From NCBI GenBank assembly GCA_003117195.1, contig BDSI01000005.1, positions 976,857-1,040,856 of the forward strand: 64,000 bases of DNA. Direction: 5' to 3'. This DNA is from Eudorina sp. 2006-703-Eu-15 (Eukaryota; Chlorophyta; Chlorophyceae; Chlamydomonadales; Volvocaceae). Below the pieces are notes generated by a model. The model was given only the letters and a program-made list of their open reading frames with translations, was not told the origin of the DNA and did no database searches. Positions 47,801-62,800 of the stretch are shown here, one piece after another (positions within the stretch are counted from its first letter, which is position 1; every line of letters starts with the position of its first letter). Both the position numbers and the translations under genes were made by a program.

Positions 47801-50800
47801 CGAGCGGAACTTCTCCACTCATCATCCACAATATGTACAAAGACAGCATGCATATCGGCCTGCGTATTATATCGGCGATTTAATTGTGTTCATGTGCACT
47901 ATGATGTCCCCATACGTATTTATATATTGCCGCCCTATTGATTGATGGCTGCGCGCGCGTCTATTTGCTATATGTATATGCTTTTCCTCCGTCAGGAGGC
48001 GTACTCCCGGGTGTCGGTGCATTTTTACAACTTCAGCTGCGGCGGAGCCGAGCAGTCACTCTGGGACTGTCCTGGCTACTCAGACACATCGTACGCTAAC
48101 GTGTTCGCCGTACCAATTGCTGTGACGAACGTTGAGTGGGTGAACTTCCACAAGACGGATGTCGCCATCGCCTGCAAGGATCCCTCGAACGGTGTGTTAT
48201 AGTGTTGCATTACAAATTATAATTTAACGTGATGCCTTCAAACGTTGGTGCCGGTCGCACTCATATATAGCTCTTTATTTGTTACATACCTTCATAAAGT
48301 TGAATGCCCGGCGCCGCCGCCGCCGGCATGTGTAACTAACGCTGGGTTACAGTATATGTATGTGTGTCCCAAGCAACCAATGACCGACCATGCATAGCAG
48401 CATCTCGAGAAGCCTTTTGCCGGCCATGTTACAACATAGCGCATGATTGCCGTCATCATCAATCATTGGCAGTCCGCTGATACACACATTCATGCGCATG
48501 TAAGTCGCTATGTCCATAATCACGGCAGCCAGCGAGCCATGCGTCCAATTCATAATCCACTGAACGGCTTTTGATGGGGCGTGTCCTGCATCCGTACTGT
48601 CCGCCTGATGTCACCTATCGATCTGCTAACGCATGCTTTTCTTACCTGTTGCTGTGAATTGCTTGCCCCACCTAAATATCTTTCGGCTGACTCCTCCATC
48701 GATCCACGCGGGCGCCTTCATGTATGGCTGGACATCATCCTACCTTAGCGACCATCTCGCCGCCGCCACCGCCACGGCCGCCGCCCAAGCCCCGGTCGCC
48801 GCCCAGCCCCCGGCCACCCACGCCGCCGTCACCGCTGCCCCCGTCCCCGCCCAGTCCATCGCCGCCACCACCAACGCCTCCAAGACCTCCGCCGCTCCCC
48901 AATCCGCCCACAAGTCCCAGTCCTCCGCGGCCCTCACCGCCCGCCCCGCCAAGCCCTCCCCCGAGACCACCAAGCCCACCGCCGTGTAAGCAAGAGCAGG
49001 TTACGTTCGACACATCGTTTACGTACTAGATAGATGGGCCGCCATTCAAAAAATGGCATGTAAATACGTCGACGCGGATATTCCTGTGGCGAATGATCAC
49101 TCATGCACACGCCTTATTCAGCTGCGGGTCTAACAGGAGTGAAAAGATGGTATCAATAGCCTTGTAACGTGACGGTCTGTCACGGGGGGAATGGGGTATT
49201 TTTCAAGTTAACACGCAGCCCCTCCGACGCAGCGCCTCCGGTAATTATTTAAGATTAAGCAGGCCCCGGGAGGATAATTTATTGTTGTTCGTTATTTGAC
49301 ATTTTTAACAACAAAATAGTTGTGCGCGATGATCCCTGGTTGGTACCATATGCGCTAATAAGAACATCAGGCGCTACACACTTGGACAGCTGAGCCTATT
49401 CAGGCACCTAGCTACCGTGCATCCGGCAATCCGCTGCAATCCAGCAATTTCTTCGTTCCTCGTTTTATCTCCTGCACTACGTGTTCGCAGCGCCGCCCTC
49501 TCCGGAGCCGCCCCGGCCGCCTCCCTCACCTCCGTCCCCACCGTCGCCGCCCCCGCCACCTCCGCCCCCCGGGCCCCGTTTCGAGATCTCCGCCGTGGTG
49601 CCAACCATTCTTCCTCTGGCTGGCGGCACTTTGACCATTCTGGGCAGCTTTGAGACGCATGACATCAGCGGCGGGGTTGTGAACTTCACCTGCAGCTTCG
49701 CCACAACGTACCAGTCACTGGGGCCAGCGCTGCGGTCGCAGGTGCAGGTAATAAGCTCCTGAAATATGAAATCCATGCCGCATGCCGACGATGAGGTCCA
49801 TCCGTCGCCCGATACTGATGTATGGCCTCTATCTGTTTACTGTGACTCACAGCACCATGAATTGATGAATGGAACGTGCTGTTGTAAACACGTGTATGCA
49901 CGCACGCTGATCGCATCGTCCTGTTACTCGCTTGCACAGGCAGTGCGGACATCCGTTTCGGCGCTGCTCTGCCAGGCGCCCGTCGTCTCCAACTCCTCGG
50001 CTCGCGTGCAGCTTAACGTTACCCGTGTCCCCGCCCGACCCGGATATGGCCCCGAATCCGAAGTGCTGGTGGTTGCAGACACAATATCGTGAGTAGCGGT
50101 TTGAAGACATACAGCATTTTTCTTTAGCAATATGAGCTTATTGCAGGCTAGCGCGGGTAAAAGGGACGTACCGAAAGCGCCTCGGCCTCTCCCTACGTCC
50201 GCGGATTTATGGGTAAACTCTCACCTGGCATGCCGAAAAGGGTGAGCCAGGTTATTATTTTTAATATTGTTCTCATATTATTCTTTGTTGTATAATTGAG
50301 TTTTAAATATAATAATCATATTATATTACATTACATTTTGCATTGCATTATATTGCATTGCATCGCATTGCATCATATTGCATTTCATTGCATCGCACTG
50401 CATTGCATCACATTGTATCGCATTGCATCATATTGCATCGCACTGCACCGCATTGCATCATATTGCATCGAATTGCATCGCATTGCATTGTATCGCATCA
50501 CATCACATCGCACATTGCACATCGCACATCGCACATCACACATCACACATCGCACATTGCATCGCATCTCGCATCGCATCGCATTGCATTGCATTGCATG
50601 GCATTGCATTGCATTCAATTCCGTTCCATTGCCATTCATGTATAACTACAACAGCCTCATCATGATAATACTACATGTTACCATAATTATATTATTATCT
50701 TACTTGCGTTTTAGTATGGTATTGTCATTATTAGGAATGAATGAAATATGTATTACGTATAGCCCCACCGCCAGCGTATTCTATTATTTATGTTCTGATA

Positions 50801-53800
50801 ATCTTGATAACTTAGAATGGAAGCAAGGTACTCCTGAACCTCTAGCAAGCCCAACCTCGCTTAAGCTTTCACCTACCGCACTCGACATATTATATATATG
50901 TACATTTTGTCGCTCGTCCATGGTTAATTTATCTAGTTGCTTGTTTTCTCACAAGTTGATCATTAGCTGGTCTTATGTATAGATCCCCACGCCCTGCACT
51001 GTGGTGTGTGCGTGCAAATGTAGGTACTACGGGCCCTGCCCCCGGGACTGCAGCGACAAGGGAGTTTGCCGACTGGGGATGTGCAACTGCTACACGGGTT
51101 GGACGGGAAGCGACTGCTCCACGCCGCAACCACTGCTGCAGATCCAGAGTGTGGAAGGTAAGTACGTAATAACCGACGCCTGCTGCCTGTTCGCCCGTGT
51201 CGGCGCCTGCCAGGTGCGTGCCGTGTCCTGCTGCTGCCTGATTATTGCATGCTGCCGTTCAACAGTGCGTTCGTGGGCTGGGTGCGTAGGATGCAGTCGC
51301 ACGCAACGTCTACAGCGCTGAACAGAGCGAATATATATCTGGGTGCACTGCAAGCCACCGCAGTCTTAGTTGAATGCATGCTGGATGGGCTGCAGTACGT
51401 AACCATTTAGTTAAGGAGTAGAATCTCTGGATGAACGCCGTCGGTTGGTTGTTGCTACTGCATGACATACACGACAGTCCGTTAGCTGCAACGAGACGGC
51501 ATCGCAGCGAGCGAACGTGAGTGCTATGTTCACAAGCAAGGCAGGGTGCACGAGGCAGGGTGCGCAAGCAAGGCAGGGTGCACGAGGGCGCATGTGTGCG
51601 GACGTACCACAAAGGGCACCCACGCACGCATGCACACATGCATACATGCACATATATACATACCCGCGCGCACATGCACGTACATGCAGGTGGGGCGGGC
51701 CCCGGTGGGAAGCTGACCCTGGTGGAGGCCGCTCGATGGACCGCTCAGCCGCGTCTCGCTGTCCCGCTGGCCGCCACATGGCTGGTCGCCAGCACCCTAC
51801 CCGGGCTGCGAGTCAACGCCAGCACAGGCGCCCTGGAGTGGCCAAAAGCTACGGTCGCAGATGTGGCCGCCGGCACCGCACGGCAGCTGACCATATCGGC
51901 CGTGTCGGATGACGGCCGGGCGGCCTCGTACACGTTCTACGTCGCAGTGGTTCCGCTGTACGGCATCAGCAGCCTGGCATTACCCCCGAGTGCTCGGGTG
52001 GCTCCGGGCAGCCTTGTGACGATCACGGGACGGGTGGCGGTCACACCTCAGGCGCTGAGCGCAGGTCGGTGAGGTTCGGCGACGGAGCACTCACCCTTCT
52101 ATCTACTGCTGATGAAGCATTTCAGATTGATATCGTCCAGTGGCACTGTTGCTGCTTGCACCCTTGTGCTCATTCGCTTCGTTGGCGTGTGCATGTGCGT
52201 GTCTGTGCACGCTTGATTGCCTGTGTTGACTACTGGTACATACAGTCGTACACCCCATCGGCGGTCTGCTGCTATAGCTACACACACGTGCGTGTAAGAC
52301 ACCGCAAGAACGGATGTACGTATGTACGTACGTGCGTACATCATTTGTCTTGCATTTGATCATTCGTGATGTCATAATCGTTCGATAATTGGGAGCGAAT
52401 ATTCACGTACCGTGCGCGCACTATACGACTGCTTGATTGTGTGCCTCGTCGCGCAACGCCGCCGAAAGTACCAAACGCCGTGATTTACGTGCATACAGGT
52501 GTGAATGCATCCCTGTCCCTAAACGGGCTTGTCGTACGGATACTTACGCGGCAACGCAGCGCGTTGCCGGACGGCACGTCAACAGCCTCAGAGGAAGGCT
52601 TCCAGGAGCTGAACTGTACGACAGTCTCTTCCGGGGCCTTCGCGCTGGACTGGCTAATTCCCCAGAGCTCGCGCGGGTACGTACGATGGCACTTCAAGGA
52701 ATATCTCTTAGTAGTGCGAAGATGTATTTATTCATTGTTTAGAATTTGTTACTTGTTTATTTATTATTTTATTTATTATTTGTTGTTATTAGTTATTTAT
52801 TTATACGCGCATGCATTCGTACGTTGACTGAGTGCGCGCGCCGCATATCATAGTGCATGACCATGTGTATCGACATGTATTCGCGGGTTTACGTGCCACG
52901 CTCCTGTAGCATAATGCATGGCGCGTCGGTGTGTTTGCGCGCAGGTTGTTGGAGGTGTTCTCGCTCCATCCCTCGGCCACGCTGAACGAGACTGCGCCGG
53001 TGACACCCCCCAACGGCACCGACCTCTTCCAACGCCGCATCATCTTCACTGTGCCCTTTCTCTCCGCGACCATCAACCGCGATGCCGGTTTCGACCCCCG
53101 CTACGCCCAGCCCACCCTCCTGATGGACCCCGGGCGCAGCCTCCAGCTCGACCCGGCTGCCCGCGTGGTTGGAGCCGTGCAGGTACGAACATTATTACAT
53201 ACGTACGTACGTACGTACATATGTAGGTATTGGTGCATCTGGGCACATACAATATTGGAGCACTGAATTGCGCGTGTATGTGTGCAGGACCTGGCCACCC
53301 TGGGGTCTTCTGTGAGGCTGCGGCTGGTGTCCTTCAGTGGACCGCTGCCCAACCTGCAAGTCAATGTCTCGGGCAGCAGCAGCGGCGGGGTGGCGCCGCT
53401 GTGCAGCAGCAACAGCACTGGCGCGCAGCAGCTGGACTCTGCAACGAGCTTGTGCACCGGAGTGGTGAATGCGTCCTCGCCGACGGCGCCGGCAACCCTA
53501 GGCCTGAGGCTCCAGCTGCAGACGGTCCTGAACTCCGGCTCCGCCGCGACTGAGTACGAGGTGTGCACTTGTCTTGTAATATGAACATATGTCGGTATGT
53601 CAGGCGTTGATCTACGTCGAGCTAATGAAACATAAGTTTGCATTCCGATATATATTGTTTATAATATTTATTTTATAATTTTACTCTATTAATTATTTCT
53701 ATTTAATCAAGCACTACTTTTTACCGTTGTTGATGTTGCTATTATTTTTGTTATAATATTAATGACTTGCGTGCGCACCAGCACAGGTGGCCGTCGACCT

Positions 53801-56800
53801 GCGCGGCGGCGTCAGCGGCGCCACCGCCACCTTGCTGCTGCGGGTGCTGGTGGACAGTGAGCGCGTGGCGCTGTCGGCGGATCCGGCGGGACTGGTGGCG
53901 GCGGTGCTGCCCCCGAGCGGGGCTACGAATGTTCACATCACCATCACAAATTACGGCAACGCGCCATCGGGGTGAGCGGGCGGCAGGACAGCAGTACATA
54001 TGTAGTAGTGCTGCTTGGTTACGTGCGTGGAAGGCAGGATGCGCACGTACCTGCAGGGCCCTGCTAGCTGGCGGGGCCTGCATGCCACCACCACTGTAAG
54101 GACGGTCCGTCTACCTTAACGATAGACGAATACCTAGCTAGCGGGAGCGTGGATCTTTAGTAGTAACACAAAAGGATATTGGGTCAGGTTGGGACTCGGA
54201 CCCAAAGCACAGTATGTAAGTGGCGGCACCTGCCCCTGCCCTGTGAGCTTTTGTGCACCGCGGACCTCACAATCCGCGTGTCGTACCTTGATACGACAGA
54301 TCGTGCATATCTGTGTTCTCCTAGAGAACTTCAAAGCCATTACGACATACCACAGAATGCTTTGGTTATTATTTATAATTTGCGATCCAACTTAATTCTA
54401 GGATCGGTTAACTCACGTTATTGGTAAGGCCCGCGGGTCGGACCCGCGGGCCTTACAAAGTCCGAAGCATTGTCTTACAACCACATACATACATACATTC
54501 ATGCGCCCAGCAGATAGACGTGCGTGCTCGATCTCTCATTGCGCCGCTGCCCCCATGCGGTTCCCTGCCCTCTATCTGTGGTCCGCCCATCTATCAATTT
54601 TATTTCAGGGCCCTGGACCTGCCACCCGTGAGTCCGAGCTCCTGGTTCGTGCCCCTCACGCGGCTGCCGCTTGCGCCCCTGGCGCCAGGCGGCACCGCGG
54701 GCCTCGACATCCGCCTGACAGCGCCGCCCACGGCCCGCCTGGGTGACGTGTTTACCGCGTCGACGGAGCTGCGCGCAGCTGCGGGCGGTCGTCCGGGCTC
54801 CGTGGGACTGACGCTGCAGCTGGCGGTCGCGTCAGAACCCACGGGCGACCTTGAGGTCACCGTGGTGGACGAGTACACCGCATACGACCCCGCCCAACCC
54901 AAGGTGTCGGGCGCCAGGCTGCTGGTGCGGTCCCAGGATTCGGGAAACATGATCGCCAGTGCCGTGGTAAGTGTGTCCTGTGATGATCCATGCGGTACGT
55001 ACCAGGAGGCAGGTATATTCTGTGCGCATGGATAAGCAATCAAGGCCTACCTGGCTGCACGTAAATACGTGCGTGCGCTGTGGCGGCGCCATGCATATGG
55101 TCACCACCAGCCAGTATTGATCCGATCTGTCACGCGCGCGTCCATGGGCTGAACACAAATGACCGCAGTCGTGCCTGCCTGTTCATCGGACGTGCAGAGG
55201 GAGTTTGGACAAAAATGTGCTGGGTTGTATGTGTTTAAGATTTTAAGTACGCTCGTCTGGCTGCACGTGACCGCCTTTCTCTGTGTGACCGCCTTTCTGG
55301 GCCCACGCAGACCAACGGTACGGGTGTGGTCGTGTTTCCCAACCTGACTGCGGGTTACACGTACAACGTGGACGCATTCAGCCCCAACCACACGGCCGCC
55401 AGCCGCACAGTCACGATCACAGGTACGTACATCGCGTTATGTTTACTTACACGCACACGTGTGTAGAAAGAATATTGGCCGGCGTTCGTTCATATGTTTG
55501 CAAGACCTGGCGTTCGTTTGCAAAATCTGACCTTCGTTTGCAAAATCTGACCTTCGTTTGCAAAAGCTTTGTACCTAAGGCCAGTGATCCTGCTGCGAGC
55601 TGGGAAGAATTATGTAGTCAGGCAGCCAACCCACGTGATGGTGAATTCATCATCCGCGCGCTGCAGGCGGTCCCCGCGCGCTGCGCATCTTCCTCTCCCG
55701 CAACGCCGTCCGCGCCTCCTTCACAGTTGTGCCCACCACCTTTCAAGAGGAGGTCGACATCGTGGTCAACGTCCAGTATGCCACCTTTGTGAGTCGCCAT
55801 CTGGTGCAATCATGTGTACATTAGCATTAAGGATGTTACAGCGGACCCCGCGGGTCATCGGTGACAGCCAAGCTGCATAAACCATACAGCATGTAGTTCT
55901 ATAGATAGAAGTGCTGGCACCAACAAATAAACAAATGATGACGGACCCGGCCCACCTGTGCGTCATCCGATGCCAGCAGGCAGGCAGGCAGGCGTGTATT
56001 ATTATGCACGCCGCTGCAGTGGAATAATTCGATGTCAGCCATTATGTATTTTCTTGTGTTCGGCTGCTGGTGCCGGTACTTAGGCATCTATCCACCTGAG
56101 CTGACGTGACATGAACAATGCCCCTATCAATGTCTCTGTGCGTTTGCAGGTGCCCATGCCCGTAATCCGCTTTGAGCCCGCGCTTATGTGAGTCTATTGC
56201 ATGGTCCTGACATGATGTGCTGTAGCGAATGAATTCGCATATGTAGTGGTGGTGCACCACTCATGGCATGCACATATGCCAACGCTACTGACTATGCCGG
56301 CGAAGCAACAGTTCCAGCCGCGTGCGTGGATCATACACTTCATAACTCAGAAACAGCTATACATATGTTGTCATTCCATCCGATTGCTTGCGTGCAGCTT
56401 CATCGAGGATATGGTTGGCCAGGGCTCCCTGAAACTTTACGTTTACAACTCAGGGCTAGTGGCAGTGTTCAACGCCAGGCTGCGACTGCCGGTGTCCAGT
56501 CCAGTGAGTTATTGAATTTGTCAGTATGCATGGCAAATGTGTGGGCTTCTAGCACTAACCCTGATGACAGTGCCTTGTCGATGGGGTCTGCTGGCGCTTG
56601 CACTGGTATACACCGTTGATCCTGTTTGGGGTCTGCTGTAACGTTCAATAATTCATCCATGAAGAGTAACAGCCAGCAATGCCCAGATTTCTGCTAAAAA
56701 CATAGTGTTCGACATATTATATAAATATCCTTGGAGGAAGTGTCACCCGTGAGACCACTGTAACATTCTTAATAATAATAATAATAATAATAAATAATCG

Positions 56801-59800
56801 ATGATCCGCGGGATCCACTGTTAATCTAATTATTCATATTATGTTGTATTAATTTAATACAATATAATTGGCATAGTATGTTTGATGCATAATGTAGTGT
56901 TATGTATGATCTATTACATGATGTGTTGTGAGATGATGTGAAATGAAGTGAAATGATGTGATATGATATGATGTGATGTGAATGTTACAGTGGACCCCAA
57001 AGGGATCAACAGTGTATATCAGGATGAAAGTGATATGATGTAACACAATATAATATTGTGTGATGCGGGAACATGAAATAACATGATGTGATGTGATTAG
57101 GATGCAATACGTAATGATGTTTTAGATCATATATTGTATGTAAAGAATGCAATGTAAATATGTAATCTAATATACTGCACTATGATACGTATTATGGAAT
57201 ATCCCATGATAATCTAATGATTAGGGGTACCGATCAGCCAATTCACACAGAGTAATCATAATGTATAGAATAATGATGATCAAATAAATCCCACCTAGTA
57301 CTGCTGTAGAAATTTTGATGTACAGCCGCTGGAGAGGCATTATTTCGAGGTGGACCTTAGCCCCTACATATATACTGGGCGAGAAGTGGGCCGGGAACGG
57401 ATCTGTGGACAGTCAGCCAGTCCGTGTCTTCCCATTAAATAATCCCGTGTATATCACTGTTCACCGCCCCAGAACCGCTCATGTATCCTCCACTTAGGTG
57501 TGCTTGGTTGCTCACTTACTTGATCCTTTGATATGCTCAGTACTACACGCTCAGCTTCCTGGAGGCTCGCTGGCTGCTACAAAACAACGTCACTTCAAAT
57601 GAAACTGCGGATGCAATGCTCTACCTGCCCGGTGCGGACGCGGACGCCGCCTGGTCGGGGTCGTCTGGAGACTCATTGGTGCTGTCCGTGGGTCGCATTC
57701 CCGCAATGAGCCAGCTGGAGATAACGCTGGTCGTGTCGGCCAAGCTGGTCACCGCCGCCGCCACGGCGGCGGCGGGCACCTCCAGCACTGGGCGGCGGCG
57801 CCTGCAGCAGCAAGGCGTGGACGACCCATGCTGGGTGGGCTTGTTCGAGCTGGTGTACAGTGACCCATGCGACCCGAGCAAGGACGCCGTTTCCCTTGGC
57901 GTGTCGATCATTAGGAGGTACGTGCTCAATACACTCTGTATGTAATTTATTTATTGAAAGCAACCCGTAAATACAAACCATACATAGCCTTACTTGTGCC
58001 ACAGCCTAGTGCTTAAGCCGTGCAGACTCGTACGTATGTATGATATATACAGCAGTGTTGTGCCACGTAATGATGACCGTGAATAGCTAGTGAGGCAGCG
58101 ATGGCAAGCCGTCCCTATGGCATACATGTCCCGGTAGCCGACCGGTTTCGGCTCGATTCAAGCCCAGGCCGGCAGATGAAACCCCTAACTAATAACTGCC
58201 ATAACCCCAAACCGTACGCACACATACACACATGCATGTACCCGCCGCGTACACACGTACAGGAACCCCCGTCCCGAGTGCGTCTCGTCGTGCTGTGCCG
58301 GCGGCGGTCTCGCTGTCTACGTGCCTAGCACCGCCGTCGTCTCAGCTGGTGGCACCTGGGCGGAGTACATGGCCGCGGCGCCGCCGGGTACGATATGTGC
58401 AACACGCACAGCACGAATAACAATTTCCTGCATGCGCGCGGGTTTTGGTTGGAGAGGCAGGGTTTGAGAGGACTAGCTACATACTACTGCGGAATAATGA
58501 ATCTGCCTGCTGCTGTAGCTTCTGATGAACGCATGTGATCCGCGCGTGATCCTCTATCCGATCTGTTATGTAATGTAACCGTTACAAGGTGGACCCGTGT
58601 CTCTAATTCTCTATCTGCTGTTGTTGCCGCCGTCCTCCGCTGCTGATGACCCATGTATGTATGTATGTCTCCGAACGTCTGCTGCCGCCCTATCAACCTC
58701 CAACAGGGCCTAGACTGTGCGACCAGGTGCGAGATTGCTTGCGGACTACATAGACTACTTGATTGGGCTAATTGGGCGGGTCGGTGGCCACCATGGCTGG
58801 GCTGCCATCTGCAAATCCGACGCTGCTGCATATGTAGGCGTACTGCTTGGACGAGAGATATATAGACTCGTTGCGCGAGGACCTATCTATCTGTCTATGT
58901 ATATATCTCGTTGCCAGCCAGCGAGAAACGCGCGATGCGGTACACGCTTGCTTGAGATAGAGCATGCAGTACGTGTGCCAAACAGCTGAATGAAGGGGGA
59001 ACGGTTGAGTAAGTAACCAAGCAAGCAAGCTGCGCTGGTTTATTTGCATACTGAGCGTAGGTGTTGCCGTATCGAGCTGACTGCTGTTAACCTACCCCAC
59101 TCACTACCGGTTGACTTACACCTCCCGATCGATGTACCCGACGTGCAATGTCGTTCTACCGCACCACACTCCTATCCAGTGCGCCGTTGATCTGTTTGAG
59201 CTAGGGCTGTGTCTTGCCAAGGATCTCGTAGCCCCCTGGAGCAAACCGCTGGAGAAAACCCTCGACACAATTTCGGGTGTATACGGCGTCATGAAGCAGG
59301 TGAGCACGCGCTCATCGTTATCGTTAGCAGTCACGCGTTAATAAATGCCGACGGTAGGTCACTACAGCGGCCTCGAGAGGTTAGTGTATGCGTGCGACAT
59401 GTATGTGTGTTTAGAATTGCAACCCGCCCGCCCCCACGATCCCAGGTATCAATATACTTACCATAGAACCTGCGAGGAAAAAACTTACCATATGCAGGCG
59501 CGCGGACAAGGCAGCCGCGCCACCACCGCAAGGCAAATCATACCGCAAATACTAAATACGGAGACGCACGACGCACGCAAACGGATTAGTTACCGACCTG
59601 TGAAATGTATGACGAATTATGGTGATGGCCCCCACGGCAGCAGCGTCGGTCGTCCATCATGCGGGAACGCGGAAGGAAGCAAGTTGTGAGGCAAAGTGGA
59701 AGGGAGCAAGACAAAATACAGTAACTAAACAAGGTGAAAGCAAACAGGATGAAAGCAAACAGGTTACTATGGTGGTGGCGCGGCTACGGATGAGAAGCGC

Positions 59801-62800
59801 GGAAGGAGGGATTTGTAGGCAGGGACGCGTACGAACGCGGCATGGGTGCAGTACGGTAGTGTACGGAAGGGACGCCAGTGTACCAGCGGCCGGTGGGGTA
59901 ATGACATATGTGCGGACAATGCGGGTGTGAGCCGGGTAGCGGGCCAGAGGAAAGGTTGGCTCCCCACCGATCCCGGTCACGGACGGGATGCCCGTATGCA
60001 TGCGGGGCACCGGTCCAAGCGTTGTGGGTGGGGTTGGAAAGGCCGGCAGAGTGGGAGAGGTGGGGGAGGCGATGGAGTGCGTTGCGGGGTTCAGCCGGTG
60101 GGTGGGCGAATATAGATATGGCCGTGGAAAATGGCCGAGTTGACTGCCCGGCATCATGTGATACCCCGCGGAACGCGTGGAGGTTGTGACGTGTATGTGT
60201 GTGCACAGCGAAGAAGCTCACCCGAGTTCGATCATCAGTCGCCTCAAAACCACCTGCGCTGCGCGACACACAGCAATGGATGGCAACAACCGGCATTATT
60301 GGCCGTCTCTAAGCAAGGCCGCATCTCTAGATAGTTCGTTCATGCCCCGTGCGACGGGCGGGAGGACAGGGACCTCCGGCAACGCACGACTAACGCACGC
60401 AAACTTTTGTAGGCAATACAACTCGATGCATTTCATTTCCTCCACCAAACATCTCTTGTGAGACGACAAACCCGCCCAGCCACTGCTGTTACCGTACGTA
60501 TATATGTGCCCTCTCTCACGCGGCGGCGCCGCATTCGCTCTCGATCGAAGACTGGATGGGTCCATATATGTCATACGTACATGTATGCGTGTACATGCAG
60601 ATAAATGGTGGACGACGTCGGCTCCTTGTGGACGAGCTGGGCGGAGTGCCGCCGTCGCCGTACCTTGCACTACTGCCTCCTGATTCACAGCAGCAGCAAG
60701 GAGGAGTCACAGCAGGCCCGCAGCAGCAGTCGGTCATCACTCAGAGCTCCGAGATGCGCCATGCTGCTAATAACGCTGCTGTCCTACGCAATCAACACGA
60801 AAGGTCTGCTGCTGGGTGGGAGGAGGAGCCTGCGGCTTTTGCTGCTGGACGGGAGGAGGAGCCTGCTGCTGCTGTCGGCGGCAGAATGCTGCGGCGGCAG
60901 TACAGCAGCGGATCCCGGCCGCTGATCTCCTCAGCCCTAGCGGCGGATCCAGTCGTCCGGGTTCGCAGCAGACGACTGACGACGGTGCGGGCGCGCGTGT
61001 TGGCTGCAGCCAGCTCCGGTGGTGGCGGCGGCAGGGTCGGACTTCCGAGTCCGGCGTCCCTGATCGTGGTACGCGCACAAGCTATTGTCATCATAATAAT
61101 ATGTAGTATTAATATGTAATAATAATTATTATTAATTTCATTCAAATAATAATCGACTGTATCATATTGCACTAACATATTATTATATATATTGCAAATT
61201 ATAATTGTCTACTTTTATTAAAATCACTATTATCATTGGATTACTATTAAAAATACAGTGTCATCATTGTTAGGATAATTAATCAAACATACAGCGAGTT
61301 CCGTCGGTGCTTGCCTGCCAGCAAGTGATCATCACTTTCGGATGGGCCGAGGGATTGGATGGATTGCCTGGATGATTCGTTCATTTCCCTTTTGTGACGT
61401 ACGTGCCAACAATGTCAACATACAACGAACGGCGTGCTGTCATGACCCCCGTTCTGCATGATGATGATGGCGGGCGCCTTTTGCCGGCGGGCAGGACATT
61501 CTGAAAGACAAGGTATGTCTATCTGCCAGGCTATCGTCAGCCCCGCTCCTTACTTGCAAGCAAGCAGTCATCCATCCAGCCATGCATCTATCTGCTGCCA
61601 CGCGCCCACTACTGTTTGTATGCACTCCTGGCGCGCGACTGGCCGGATCCTTAGGACGGAGCCAGCCATAATAGAAATCCTTATTATGTATGAGTTAGTT
61701 CCTGCCGTACGTACGTAGGGCTCCCGCCCGGACGTTTACGAGTTCTGGGTTATCATCTATCTCTCTGATGGGGGCCACGCACGCAGCAGCAGCCAATCCA
61801 TGAGTCCAGGGTCTGCGGTGCCGTACTCCGATCCATACCTTGGCTGGTTTGGCTGGCTGCTGCGCCGCAGGGCGTGGGCGGCATCCCCTACCTGGGCTGT
61901 CTTCTGAACCCTCTGCTGGAGTGCATCGGCTTCTGGGACGGTATCGGTAAGCATACTTCGTTCCAATCACGGCAGAGGGTGAAATGAATGCCCTGATGAT
62001 TATGAGGATGAACCCTACGATACCTCTGTCAGCGTATACGTACGGTGCCTAATAATGAGGCGGTCGGGCCCGTATGTACATCGCTCGTACCACGCACGTA
62101 TGTACGCGCACCAATCGCTAGCTGCTGGGAATTGTTGATGAGGTGCTGCAGCGAACATCGGCTACAGACTGACCCGTACGTTTCAACGATCTATCGCTCG
62201 CCGCATTCCAGCAGCCAGCCGCCGCACGTGCCCATCCATCCAGCGCCATCGATCCGCGCGCATGATTGATGATGATTTGGATGCGTGTGCCCTCAAAACC
62301 TGCGGCACAAACTCGCGCGCACACATCCCGTCTATCTCCGTCGCTCGCTGCGGTGGGCGGTGATAGGCATGGGGAAACCGGCCACGCATCCGGGCCTGCC
62401 GCTGCCCCGTTCCTTCATTACGCAACTGCAGAGCGGAACTTGGACGACCTACTAACACCGCTGGGACTGGGCAGTGGCGGGTCAGCGAGGTCGGTATGCG
62501 CCATGCATCCCCGTATGCGGCATATTAGGCGTACATGTACAAGCAAATAAAACGTCCAACGAAGGACGGATGGACACGGCAAGCGCCTTTATTACTGGAT
62601 GGAGGGCCGAAGGGCAGGGAATGCTGATTGTTGGAGGGTTATTATGACGTGTTCGTTACGTCCACACTTCTTCACCGGAAAGACGCGCGGCAGGCGTGCG
62701 CACTGCTTACTTGCTACCTGCGTGCCCCACGTGGGACAGCAGGCAGCAGGCAGGAAGCAGTCCGCGCGCCGGCGCCACATGCATCCATTTTGCATGGCCA

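Noticed and set aside
50296..50982. 228-codon ORF rich in His, Cys and Ile
   Set aside because: Generated by the GCATT/GCATC satellite; no start context or domain.
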